This document shows, one piece after another, positions 10,049 to 22,677 of a DNA stretch of 64,000 nt. Made by a program: the position numbers and the translations under genes. The DNA comes from Rhizoclosmatium globosum (lineage: Eukaryota; Chytridiomycota; Chytridiomycetes; Chytridiales; Chytriomycetaceae). Below the pieces are notes generated by a model, which did not search any database, had not been told where the DNA came from, and saw nothing but the letters and a program-made list of their open reading frames with translations. Location: the NCBI GenBank assembly GCA_002104985.1, contig MCGO01000010.1, positions 434,001 through 498,000 of the forward strand, read 5' to 3'. The first letter of the stretch is position 1, and every line of letters begins with the position of its first letter.

Positions 10049-11718
10049 TCAAAAGTTTTCCTTCCCATAAAAGAATCTGGTTCCGTCTTTTCCAGCGTCA
10101 GTGAATTTGTTGCACGCCTGATGAAGGGACATGCTAACAGCTTTTGGACCGCAAAAGAATACTCCTACGTCAGTACCTCGATGATCGAAGACAAAGTCTT
10201 GAAAAATTGAATTCCAGTTCGGTCTTCCAAACAGCGTCTGTGATCGCAGTCCCGTGATGGCGTCCGTGCTCTCATCGTTGTTGATGACCACATTCTTGAT
10301 TTCATTCGAATTGAGTTTACCAGTCAAGTATGTCCGGATCTCCAAAAATCCTTGCATATTCTCTTCTTCAATCGTGAGAAGCAAATCTTGGAACCATTCA
10401 AACGCCTAAACAGCAAATATAAGTGGTTTACAATTCAAACGATATTCACCTCCTTGTCCCTACAAATCCAGATAAAATATACTTTCTTCAGCTTGTTCAA
10501 GCTGTCTGCCATTTTGAATCGATACCAAATCGTCTTGAGAATCGAGGCAAACGGTGTAACTCCAATCCCAGCACCAACCAGGACAGCTACTTCATAATTA
10601 AACACATCTTCAGCCGCAGATCCATATGGTCCGTCGATTTTAATCAGAGGAAGCGATTTGGGTACATCAGGAACACTGCCTTGATCTTGGCGTCCAAATC
10701 GACATCCCAGACGCAGACCAAACGCTTTTGTCCAATCGCCAACAACACGTATATGAACGCTGATAAATTCCTCGTTTGGAGATGAAGTCAAGGTGAAAGG
10801 ATGTCTCTCAAAACCGGCAATCTCGGGACAAGTCAGGTAAACGTATTGTCCTGCTTTGCTAACACAACGGGGCTTGATAATTTGAACTTCGACTACGTTA
10901 GAAGGGTGCTGAATAACTTTGGAGATGTATGTGTCACGACCACCAATGATTTCGCACCAAACGCGTTCCAAAAGATATAAAACTCCGCTAGCTAACCAAA
11001 ACTTCCAAAACGTCGGGCCTCCACGACAAACGTCTCCTATGTCCCCCTATTTGTTGATTTGTTTTAGAACAGTGAATTTGATGAAGTCAAAGCAAACCTT
11101 GATCAAACAAAACGATCCATGCATCAGCATTCCACCGAAAAAGACGATAAACAAATGATGCGAAAACCAAAAGAGCTCAAAGTTCTTGCGTCGGACAGCT
11201 TCCATCGCGCTCGTGACCATAAGAAACAAGCAAATGGTTATCACTTGACCAGTTGCACCAGGACCAGAGAGTAGATTCAGTTGTATAGATGTTATTGTTT
11301 TCGCACCCAGAGCAAGCTCGACAGCGTAAAAGTTGTAAAAGTGGGCGGCGCAATGAATGAAGGACCAAAACACGATAGCCCATCCAAGACAAATGTGGAA
11401 GGTTTTGCTCTTGTCAAATGGAATGTACCGGTTTATGAATGTGACTCTGAGCTTTGAGATGCAGCTTCGACAAACGGTGAAGAGAATGATGGCACAGTTG
11501 AAGTTGATCAAGTTAGCAGAGGAACGAGCGATTGGCAATCCGTGGCTGAGGACAGTGAAGAAAGAAGCGGTGACAGGAGAGTTTACGAGTTGAATGTAGC
11601 TTTGCACGAAATAGGTAATCTGGGCAATGATCCACAGTGCGAGCCAGACGTGTTTTGGCGCTGTCAAAAGGAGTACTTTGAGAACACATCTAAGGAATCC
11701 AATGCACAGTACCTTCAT
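10049..11718 (-). CDS. NADPH oxidase, gp91phox/NoxA type, without EF-hands
   Basis: Three exons in phase (11718-11098, 11046-10450, 10405-10049) encode about 524 residues, close to fungal NoxA. The ferric-reductase-like membrane half has GLPIARSSANLINFN, the heme-ligand pair in FHICLGWAIVFWSFIH, and the second pair in FWFSHHLFIVFF plus MLMHG. The cytosolic half has the FAD motif HPFTLTSS, the NADPH-binding GPYGS and VGAGIGVTPFAS, then FFCGPKAVS, and it ends FFYGKENF, the family terminus. Nox enzymes pass electrons from NADPH across the membrane to oxygen to make superoxide. The first TM segment starts within about 25 residues, leaving no room for EF-hands; regulation would therefore rest on p67phox/NoxR-like and Rac partners, which are not in this window. 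The start is the only ATG with suitable spacing. Confidence 0.95.
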
Positions 11719-12027
11719 TAACTAAGTAGCTGTCAAACCGAAGTCGCAACTGACTCTTCCGTGAACGTCCCTTGGTGCTTTCGTGGTGCATTTTCAGAAA
11801 GTCATTACCCCACAAATTCACACAAGATTTTTGACCGATCTGAGTCATTTCTGCTTTGCCATATTTATCTTACTTGACGAATTCAGTCTTAATAATATAC
11901 AATATGTAATACGTACCAGATCTTCTTATTTTCGTTTGATGTTGCACGTATGTTCTGTTTTTGTGATCATTGTGAGGAGGTCATTGTTCGTGTGGACCAA
12001 AATTTCATTCGCACATCCACCCCAATA
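11719..12027. promoter_or_regulatory. Divergent promoter region between NADPH oxidase and coronin
   Basis: 309 bases between two start codons on opposite strands. The stretch 11840-11960 is A/T-rich. I find no motif I can name. Short open frames here have no coding character. Confidence 0.45.
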
Positions 12028-14095
12028 ATGTCTCGTTTTGTCCGTGCATCCAAGTGTAAGCCTCATCTATGCATTACTCCTTGTCTTGGATCTCGTTGTA
12101 ATCTATATGCTGTCGGGAAACACGTGGACTGCAGCTGTGATGCCGTTTATGACTGGGGCTTTGCGCTGTTCCCTCAGCCTAAGCCTATTACGGCAGTAAT
12201 CAGCACGTAACTTAGAATTGATTGGATCATGTTCGATGGATTTAAGTGATGGCGACTGCAGCTGCCAATGACCCAATACACCAATTTGAGTAAGGGGCGT
12301 GCTAACAGGCTATTTGCGCAACAGACCGTCACGTCTTCGGTACCCCAAACAAGAAGGAGCAATGTTATGACAACATGAAGGTGCGCTCCGTTTTTCGATG
12401 TTCAGGATGGGATACAGTGGATTGGGCGCTTTTATTGAACGTTCATACATGGATTAGGTTTCCCGCAGTGCCTGGGACACAAACTTGGTCAAGGTTAACC
12501 CTCTCTTTATTTCCGTGAACATGGAAGCTGGAGGAGGTGCGTTGATATTCATGGTTCCATGTGTTCTCATTTGCGAGTAAGGTGGTGCCTTTGCCGTCAT
12601 TCCACACGCCAACACTGGAAAGATTGATCCACCTTTGTTCCTTGGACACACTGGTGCTGTCTTGGGTATGTTGTAATCGCCGTTTCCAAAGTGGTTTCTC
12701 TGACAGTATGATCACTGTTTCTAGACACCGATTTCAACCCCTTCAACGACCACATTGTTGCCTCTGGAGCTGAAGACAGCAGAGTATGTGTTATTCAGCC
12801 AAGTCGCAAGAAAGATACGCTAATGACGCGCCCCAGGTTATGGTTTGGCAAATCCCAGAAGGAGGACCAACCCAGAACATCGAGACTCCAGTTTTGACTC
12901 TCAACGGTCATGCTAGAAAGGTACGATAATTATTAATTGGTGCAAAACCATCGAAGCTAATGAATCAACTAGGTTGGACACGTTTTGTTCCACCCAACTG
13001 CCGACAACGTTCTCCTTTCTGCCTCCGCTGATTTCACTGTCAAGCTTTGGGATATTTCGACCGGACAGCAAAAGTCCGAGCTTGCTAGTGTACACGCCGA
13101 CCTTATTCAGGGTCTTACCTTCAACTACAACGGTTCCCTCGTTGCAACAACCTGCAAAGACAAGAAGCTTCGAGTATTCGATGTTAGAACTGGTGCTGTC
13201 GTTTCTGAAGTGAATGGACACCAAGGTATCAAGGGATCCAGAGTTGAGTGGTTGGGATCCCACGACAAGTTTGTTACCACCGGTTTCAGCCGAAGCAGTG
13301 AACGACAGCTTTTCATTTGGGACTTTGCGAACTTGAGCTCTGGTGAGCCATTGAAGAGCGAGACTATTGACACTGCCTCTGGGTATGCGACTTTGTGCTG
13401 TTCGTCTAAATTCTAAACACCTACAAAAAGATTGTTGATTCCAAAGTTCGATAATGACACTAGCATGCTCTACGTTGCTGGAAAGGGAGACGGAAATATC
13501 AGATACTACGAATGGGTTGATGATGAGAAGGCTCTTTACCCACTCTCTGAGTACAAGTCTGCTGACCCTCTTCGTGGTATTGGTTTCTTGCCAAAGCGTG
13601 CTTGTGCCATCAATGAGTGTGAAGTCGCCAGAATTTACAAGGTTCACCCAACCATGGTCGAGCCAATCTCAATGAAGGTTCCAAGAAAGGTAAATTTATG
13701 AGTGAACGACTCGTTTTATAGTTGACCCTAACCGGTTATTGTAGGCCGACACTTTCCAAGCCGACATTTTCCCAGACACTGTTGGCCCAGAGCCAGCCTT
13801 GTCTGCTGCTGACTTCTTTGCTGGAAAGGACGCCAACCCTAAGCTGATCAGTCTTGAAAAGGGTTTCGTTCCAAGTGTCTCTGCCGCCGCTTTTGTTACC
13901 ACTGGAACAGTGGACTTGAGCTCACCTGGCCGTGCCTCTGGAACCAAGTCTCCAGCCATTAGCGAGAAAGAGTTGCATGAGCAAGTTACTGCTTTGAAGA
14001 AGGAAAACGATGACTTGAAGGCGCAGGTTACCAACAAGGACGTTCGCATTAGACAGCTGGAGGCTCAGCTTGAGCAGTTGAAGACTTCCGCCTAA
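12028..14095 (+). CDS. CRN1: Coronin, actin-binding WD40 protein
   Basis: Nine exons splice in phase (12028-12055, 12325-12380, 12458-12536, 12582-12665, 12725-12783, 12837-12920, 12973-13382, 13431-13689, 13745-14095), giving about 469 residues. The N-terminus reads MSRFVRASKYRHVFG, the coronin signature. It is followed by WDTNLVKVNPLFISVN and a seven-bladed WD40 propeller, including VASGAEDSR and the extension with MLYVAGKGDGNIRYYE. The last 40 residues (ISEKELHEQVTALKKEN onward) form the trimerising coiled coil. Coronin binds F-actin and Arp2/3 at cortical patches and endocytic sites. In amoeboid or zoosporic cells it would also act in crawling. The many small 5' exons, one of only 28 nt, make the start easy to miss; the first 9 residues sit 269 bases upstream of the next exon. 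Confidence 0.96.
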
Positions 14096-14428
14096 ACCAT
14101 TTCTTTCGTCATAATTGGCCCATTTTGTTCTTTTTCGTGTCATTTTGGAGTATCGTTTGGAGTAAAGCATATTCTCTCCGTTAGTTATTTGTTGTAAAAG
14201 TATCTTGGAAAGTGAGTATGTTCTCGAAGGAAGGCTCCACCCAAACGCCACCGTCACCAAACCATCAAATCAACTCCTGCATCACCTCTTAGAAGGCATA
14301 CAATTCGCGACATTAGTTGTTCACATAAACTGAAGGAATCGAATGAACTTGATACCCTTGAACGCGTAGCATTCACTGAACCTCCACCATCACAACTAAC
14401 AATCTCGATTATTTCAAGGCCCTGAACT
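14096..14428. other. Intergenic region between coronin and VPS4
   Basis: 333 bases between two plus-strand genes, holding the coronin 3' UTR and the VPS4 promoter. A/T-rich in its first third. I see no further gene or named element. Confidence 0.4.
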
Positions 14429-16152
<1,724 letters not shown>

Positions 16153-16297
16153 TGAACCTTTTTTTGAATCGCCCCATAGCTAAAATAAAGAATGAATGCA
16201 AATGGAATTTGTCAGACAGTCGGAAGATAGAGATCCAAATGTCGGTGTAAGAAAATTTTCACGTGAGACTGGGTGCAAATGTGAGCTTAATTTATTG

Positions 16298-17379
16298 TCA
16301 TCGGCGCTGTCCTCGGCCCCTACTTGAACCCTCTACACCATGGCTTGTCCGTTTATGCCTCAAAAGGCCATCCTTGCGTTTGTACGTTTTTGAACATCTA
16401 TCACAAGCAAACTTGTTTGTCATATCATGAACGCTTGCATGGCGCTGAAGGTCCTTCGTCCTGCCGAACGCAAGTCCACATACTTCACAGGCAAATGGAC
16501 GTTCCTTGACCTTGTTTCTAAGATGTTGCTTCATTGTCTGCTTTTTAGAGGTCTCGAAAGAACAAGATTCGTCAGGGCACTGGTACCGGACGGAGCCATT
16601 AGGAGTTGTTCGTTGAATGGGTTGACGATGTCGAATTGGGGTACTGCCACTACTACTGCCGCCCAAGGTTATGCTCCCAGATGAGTTTGTGACAGGTGTT
16701 GGAATTGATGTGGTGGATGGTTCAATATCACTTTCTTCATAGTCCGAGTCTTGATAGCTTGAAGTAGTGTCGGAAGCCTCGGACTTGCCACTCGGTCGTA
16801 GGGGTGCATCGGACACATCAGCCGATGCCGAAGGTTGTGGCGCAGCTGAGGCGAGCTGATTTGGTTCATAGGTAGCATTGACATTGGATAGAATAAATAA
16901 GACGGTTCGTTGAAAGGTAGATGTGTCATTTGAGGAAGTGATGCGGGCTGAAAGAGTAAAGGATGTTGGTTTTGGGAAGGCTGAAGTCCAAAGCCATTGA
17001 TGCCATTGATTCCATTGATACCATTGATGCCATTAATGCCATTGACTGATGGATGGATCAAGAACGAAGACTGCGGTGAGGCAATTGCGGCATGTAAGGG
17101 TAGTTGAGAAAGCTGACGTCCAGCCACTGGTTGAAGACCATTTGTTTGATTGCTTGTTTGAATGGGCATACCATTCGGCTGAAACTGAAGTGAGCTAAAG
17201 TAAGCTTGCTGAAGTTGCCGGCTCTTGGCTTCCTCGTCCGTAGAGCCCTGCTGACCGGATCTCGATGGCTCCATCTCTTTTTGCGGTCTCAACGTTGAAT
17301 TGAATTTTCGTTCAAGAACTGCCCGCGACCGAGAAATTTCATTTCTGGAACTCATCATATGATTGTACCACTGGAGCAT
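16298..17379 (-). CDS. C2H2 zinc-finger protein (three fingers); junction between two frames unresolved
   Basis: The 5' part (17379 to about 16900) encodes a Ser/Gln/Pro-rich region with an (NGI)n repeat. The 3' part, in another frame, ends at 16298 and encodes a Ser/Thr/acidic stretch and three C2H2 fingers: CPDESCSFETSKKQTMKQH, CEVCGLAFGRTKDLQRHASVH and CDRCSKTYKRKDGLLRH. The tail is basic. Three terminal fingers after a low-complexity region is a common layout for a fungal DNA-binding transcription factor. The finger frame has no ATG of its own before the fingers, so the two parts must join between about 16,930 and 16,740. I find no canonical splice pair with good consensus and correct phase. 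One weak option uses GTGTCC at about 16,818. The alternative is a missing base, as in other genes here. Start is ATG at 17379 or the ATG pair 7 codons later. Confidence 0.75.
16994..17047. repeat. 9-bp tandem repeat encoding Asn-Gly-Ile
   Basis: Six consecutive copies of ccattgatg with one or two changes each. On the minus strand they read as repeated Asn-Gly-Ile in the zinc-finger gene, so length changes would keep the frame. Confidence 0.9.
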
Positions 17380-17784
17380 ATATTTACGAGAAGCACTCGC
17401 TTCAAATAAGAATCATATTGAGGGGGCACTAGAGTTCGAACAGGTAATTGAAAATAACAACGAGTTAAAAAGTAATCCAATATGTGATATGCCTTGACAA
17501 ACCCAAGGCCTGAGTTGTATTCTCTAATACTGGTGGCTTTGACCATTCTGAAATTCCTTGCAGTATATTGGTTGGAGTCAAGCTTGTTTCTGTGTTCCCC
17601 AAATCTCCACGTTACTCATCCCTTCTACCTTCTTTTGAGCAAATTTCTTCCCACTATGAAACCGTTGGAATATAACGTGAAACTAAATCCGAAACAGATT
17701 CTTCTCCCGCTCAAGTTTCACATCATCAACAACAAACTTGCTTTTCGCTGTCTACCCCGCGGATATTGAAGAATTCAGTCAAAT
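17380..17784. promoter_or_regulatory. Divergent promoter region between zinc-finger gene and Sel1-repeat gene
   Basis: 405 bases lie between opposite starts. A minus-strand open frame at 17355-17546 has no recognisable feature and is probably not translated. Pyrimidine-rich DNA at 17600-17720 precedes the Sel1 gene start. No named element seen. Confidence 0.4.
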
Positions 17785-20055
17785 ATGCGCCAGAGTAGTC
17801 CTGCCATCAACCGGTTCCGATCAATCGCCCGATTTGTTCAAGGAACTGTCTTGCTGTCCAAGACTTACAATGGAGCCTCCCGTCTCTCCTTCGACACTGC
17901 GGTGGATGCATCCTTACTGACTATGAATCCTGTTGGTAACCCAAGCGATCCGCCAGTGGAGGGGAAGCAGTCGTTGGTTGCGAGCAACCTAGTGGCTCCG
18001 TTCACTCAATCGATTGCGCAGCACAGACATAATGAAGGAGATCAAACGCAATTGACTGATCAAGAGATAATACGTATGGAGAGGAAGGCGCTCGACTTGT
18101 TTGAGCAGGCTAGTTACATATCTGTACACAAAAGACTGGCGATAGCGATTTCAGTGATTGCATTCTTCAATGAATTCGCTCTAGCTGGAATGGAGGAACC
18201 TAATTTTGCACAGGCAGAGAGGTAACGTATTGTGTTCTTGAAAAGTTGAACCCCAGTATGCCTGTGACGTCAAAAACTCAAGGATTATCTTCACTTATAG
18301 ATTATATAATCAAGCAGCAACTTTAAACTGTACATTCGCCCAGGCTCGTCTCGCATTCCTCAAAATGCATGGTCGACCCAACATCAAAATCAACCAAGCC
18401 ACAGCAGAGCAATACAAAACCCAACTCACCAACCTTTCCAAATCGTTTACATTAGAAGAATCTCGCATCAAAAGCACTTCTCTCTCATGGCTTCACATTC
18501 TTGCTGTCAATCATCACCCGGCCGCTCAATTCTGCCTGGGCCTCTGCCACTACAACGGAATTGGTGCACCTAAACAAAACGTTTCCACATACATTTGGTG
18601 CCACCGTGCCGCGATTCAGAACCACGCCGGTGCCATGAACATGCTCGGGAACTTATACACAGAAGGCCACGGAACGACCAAAACCCCAGGAACAGGTCTG
18701 CGTTGGTACATCCGTGCCGCTGAACGAAAAGACGCCGCAGCAATTTACAACATTGGAACCCTATTCGAGCGCGGAATCGCAGTTGAAGAAGACTCAAGAC
18801 AAGCGTTTGAGTGGTACATTCGTGCAAGTGTTTTTGGAAGTGTGAATGCGCAGAACGTGTTGGGGATCTTTTACGAGCAAGGTGTCGGTGTCGCTCAGAA
18901 CCCTGAAAAGGCTGTGCAGTATTACAAACTTGCGGCTGGTAATGGTCACCCACATGCAATGTACAATCTTGCGCGGTGTTACCATGATGGGTTGGTGTAC
19001 CGAGAGACGATTCGGTTGCGTTGATGTGGTTCAAAATGGGGTCTGAACAGGGACACCTACTTTCCATTCTGAGCGTTGCTGTTTGCTTTGATGCAGGAAT
19101 TGGTGTACATGGAGAGCGTAGTGGTACAGCAAGTCGAAGACATTACTGGAATGCTTCCAAAAAAGGTTCTGCGGAGGCCAAAAACCGCCTTACCGAAGTC
19201 GTTGCTCTCGAACTGCTGGTAGCTGCAAGACCACTACTAGCAGGCCGTATCCTCTCCCGCACAGAACACGAAAAACTCGTCGCCCAAAACAAACGCGCTT
19301 CTCTTCTTGCCAAGCGAGAACTAAATCTTCAGCAACTTTCCCTATCCTCTCTCACTGCCTCTCCAATCCCTCCATCCCTCCAAGATACTACGACGATGCA
19401 ACCGAAGAACTTCTACACCGTCTCGGCCTCACCTACGATTACACCAGTCCCTCCCGCTCGATCAATTTCCCTCCAGCTTCATATTACGCCAACAAAACGA
19501 CTCAAGAAATCATGTTCCCCGTAACTTCTCCACCCCGAAACACAGCCCAATTCGACCGTGAAATGACCCGCGCATCCAAGACAATCAACTCGTTCATTTC
19601 CAGTGAATCAAACGACATGGATTTCGACTGGGTTTCATGCAGCAGCGATTCGGATGCCTCTGATTCAGACGATTCGTTCGTTTCAAGAGTTGCGGAACCG
19701 ACTTCGATTGCGGCGCTTCCAACGGAAATTATCGTGCTGATCTTGTCATATCTTAACGACCAGAACCTTTTGTCAACTGAACAGGTGTTACGGATTCTTC
19801 GGATTGCAGGAAATAGAGGCAGTTTGGGGAGCGGGGTTACGAAACGGGCTATGATGGAGAGTTTTGGGATTCAGAGAGTTGCAGTGTGGATTGATGATAA
19901 AAATTGGTGTGGGGTCTGCAGGGAGGGTAGAAAGTGTGACAAGATTAAGCATCATATCAACAGTTGAGTATTTTTGTGGTCAACGTGTGTGTCAACTATA
20001 CTAACCTTCCTTTGTAGAACTCGCGAATAGAGTCGATTTGACCCGTCAACACTGA
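17785..20055 (+). CDS. Sel1-repeat protein with F-box-like C-terminal region; two apparent frameshifts
   Basis: Exon 1 (17785-18221) and exon 2 (from 18301) join in phase. Exon 2 encodes a chain of Sel1 repeats, for example AAIQNHAGAMNMLGNLYTEG, AAIYNIGTLFERG and NAQNVLGIFYEQGVGVAQN, which build alpha-solenoid adaptors. Near 18,990 the frame breaks inside a repeat (CYHDGL then VPRDDSVALMWF in the next frame), as if one G were missing. A second break lies at about 19,300-19,385, after which RYYDDATEELLHRLGLTYDY begins. The last part has a Ser/Asp tract, then ALPTEIIVLILSYLND, which looks like an F-box start. A final intron (19963-20017, with TACTAAC) leads to a stop at 20053. Sel1 plus F-box suggests a ubiquitin-ligase substrate adaptor. 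That is inference. Either two assembly deletions or an inactivated gene. Confidence 0.7.
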
Positions 20056-20222
20056 GTTCTATTTGAGTTTGGTGTCAATACTTCTTTAGCTTGTTGTGTT
20101 TCAATAAAATTGGACTATAACTTTGATCGAATGTGTAGTTTACTATTCTACATAAATGATATAACTGAAAAAATAAATACACACATGCAGCTGAAAAAGA
20201 AAACACAACACACGATCCCTCG
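20056..20222. terminator. Convergent 3' ends of Sel1-repeat and W2-like genes
   Basis: 167 bases between facing stop codons. aataaaatt at about 20,105 on the plus strand is a good poly(A) signal for the Sel1 gene. gaaaaaataaataca lies near 20,170 on the same strand. Confidence 0.5.
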
Positions 20223-22532
20223 TTACTCATTCCCGGCAGATTCGTACACCCGAACAGTCTCCATATCGAACTTGACCTTCCCATCTCTCTCGTCCTCTTC
20301 AAGCAGATCAGAGTCGTCATCCCACTCTTCCTCTTCCTCTTCTTCGTCATCATCCCCTTCCTCGTCATCTTCCACGTCACCGTCGTCATCATCCTCATTC
20401 CCACCTGCATCAACAAGGCGCTCAACTTCACCAACACCATGCAACCCACTCTCCTCTTCCTTCTCTCTCAACCACTCCACAAATGCACGACACTCTTCTT
20501 TCGCAACCTTCTCTTGCCCAGACTCTCCAACCAAAGCATACCACGCCAACACTTCCTCCACATCGACAAGATCTTCAGAATACAGGTACATCAAATGGGG
20601 AAGCACGAGCGCACCGCGATGGTTTCGTTTCGTGGTTGGGTCAGCGAGCGTCACGCTTTGTAGCGGGACTAAAATGTGCGTTGGATGATACTTTGAAATC
20701 AAGTGCGAGTAGCCCGACAATTTCCCAAAGAACTAAGGGGGAAAAAATGAAATGGTCAGTTTCTGATTTTGGTTGGGGGGTAAGAATGCAAGCAGTTCTC
20801 CCATTGTTGTCAGGGAAGGAGAAAAAAATTTCCAAGGAAGGGGGGTTAAATGAAATTTCACCTTGTCAACCACAGTCTTTACAGAAACACCACTACCCGC
20901 CGCCTTTTCGACACGTGTCTCCAGAACACGAACAATGCTTTCAAGAATCACGAGAATACATTCTGCGTCAGAAACCCTCGCCCGTCCATGTAGCTCCCAT
21001 TCTGCCGCAACGGCGTCCAACTCAATCTGTGCGGTAATTCCGTTCGCGCCGTTTTGAAACACTTGTGTGAGTCGTGCGATGGCTGTGACGGCGAATGGTT
21101 GTACTGGTTCAAACGAGATTTCGAGGTCGGTTGGGGATTCGAGGGGTTCAGGGCTTGTGTAAGACGGGGTACTTGAAGATCGGGTGCGGAGGAGGTGAGG
21201 CAGTTGAGAGGGGGATGCTGTTGGGGTGGTGGAAGAGTTTCGGCGGGTGAGGGATGCTCGAGGGGTGGTTGAAGATGACGATGGGGGATGGGTGTGTTCA
21301 TTTCCAATGGAGGAGATTGTTTCGTTTGCTGAAGCGAGAGTCTTTTCTGAGAGGGTTGGGGAAGAAGGTGGTTGTGGATGGTGGTGGGTATTGTGATTTG
21401 GGTCAAGTGAGTCGTCGTTTTCGCCACTACCATATCCTTCTTCTGGTTCTGGAGATGGTGCTACCGGTGATGGAATATTGGGTGATGAACTGGCTGATGG
21501 ACAGAGTGAAGAAGGAGCTGAAGATGGGGATGGGTTGGCTGAAAGAGAATTGGATGCAATGGGTGGAGGCAAAGATACAGGTAAAATTGCGGGCAATGGT
21601 ACAGAAATAGATGCAGATAAGTGGGAAGATGTGGTATGCTTGAATGAGGACGATTTCAAAGGACTTTTTGACTTATTTGGTGAGCCAGAATTCCGACAGG
21701 ATCCATCACACACACGAAACAGTAAATCTTCCACACGATCTTCCAGTTTTCGCTTCTCGTCTCTCAATCCAGCCATTTCTTCCTCCAAAGCTTCCACCTT
21801 CAAGTCATTCTTGTCCGCATCCCTCTCTCTGGCTTCTGCCGCAATCCGTTCCCTGAGACTGAACAATTCACGTTCACGAAGTAGAGCACGTTGAGCAGTA
21901 GTGAGTGTGGAACGTGTGGAATCCAAAGCACGAAGCAAGTTTTTAAGTTGGGTGGTCAGTTTCTTTGTTGCAGAGCGAGACACACGAAGTTGTTCTTTGA
22001 GAAGGATTGGGTCGTCAGTTTCGTGGTCGGCGATAGAGGCAGTTGTGGTTACGCTTGTTCTGGTTGATGAGGGAGAGTCCCTGAGGCTGCTGAAGACTGG
22101 ATTGGGAGTTGGTTTTGGGGACGGAAGGGACGAGTAGCTTGAAGTGACATCGGAGACTGAGCGTGAGTGATCTGCGGGTAGTTGGTGGAACTGCTTCGCA
22201 AGGAAGCGCAGAAGCAGTTGGGACTGGGACTGTGGAGCCAGAGACGGAGTTGGTGGTGCCGAGGGCAGAGGAGACGTTTGTTTCTGGGATAGTTTTGAGT
22301 TTGAAAGTAAAAGGCGCTTTCGGAGAAGGTGGGACAGTGGCTGCTTTTGCGGAGTCGAAGTTGAGCGAAGGGTCGTCGCACTTAGACCAATGGAGAACAT
22401 GGACGAAAGAGACGCGTCTCGTGGAATCGCTGTGTCCGCAGGGTTCTCGTATCCGTTGGACTGGAACTGGTTAGGGCCCGGATCTGGTGGCTGCTCGCGG
22501 AGGGGCTGGTGATGTGTCGCATCAACGTGCAT
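20223..22532 (-). CDS. Coiled-coil protein with W2-like (eIF2B-epsilon C-terminal type) domain
   Basis: Two exons (22532-20862, 20732-20223; 129-nt intron) give about 726 residues. After a Ser/Pro-rich N-terminus, residues about 175-275 form a strong coiled coil (LTTQLKNLLRALDSTRSTL to LRDEKRKLEDRVEDLLF). A Ser/Pro/Thr-rich linker of about 200 residues follows. The C-terminal part, starting around VQPFAVTAIARLTQVF, spans the intron and contains LPHLMYLYSEDLVDVEEVLAWY and FVEWLREKEEESG. These match the pattern of the W2 domain of eIF2B-epsilon, eIF5 and eIF4G (aromatic Tyr-Asp/Glu-Asp, then Trp-Tyr, then a terminal Trp-Leu with acidic residues). An Asp/Glu-rich tail ends the protein. No nucleotidyltransferase or hexapeptide domain is present, so this is not eIF2B-epsilon itself. 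Function unknown. It shares a 145-bp divergent promoter with CMTR1. Confidence 0.75.
20290..20400. repeat. Asp/Glu-coding low-complexity tract
   Basis: Imperfect repeats of tcttcctc/tcatcatc on the plus strand encode the acidic tail (runs of D and E) of the minus-strand W2-like protein. Such tracts change length easily. Confidence 0.8.
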
Positions 22533-22677
22533 CTTGGAAGGAGGAAAGGGTCAGAATTTGGAACAAGAAGAATAGTGACTCACGATTTTCCTGTTTTCAA
22601 AATAATTCAAACTTAATATATACTTTTATACTTTCTTTCTTCTTTCTTTAAACTCTCTAGTTTCTTCTTTCTTTCCA
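22533..22677. promoter_or_regulatory. Short divergent promoter with pyrimidine tract before CMTR1
   Basis: Only 145 bases part two opposite start codons. The last 50 bases before the CMTR1 ATG are almost pure C/T on the plus strand (ctttctttcttctttcttt and similar), as seen just upstream of many fungal starts. Confidence 0.55.

Noticed and set aside
20110..20688. 192-codon Ser-rich plus-strand frame
   Set aside because: Its poly-Ser run is the reverse strand of the acidic tail of the W2-like protein.
20223..22532. Calling the W2-like protein eIF2B-epsilon
   Set aside because: No nucleotidyltransferase or left-handed beta-helix repeats; the N-terminal 400 residues are coiled coil and disordered.
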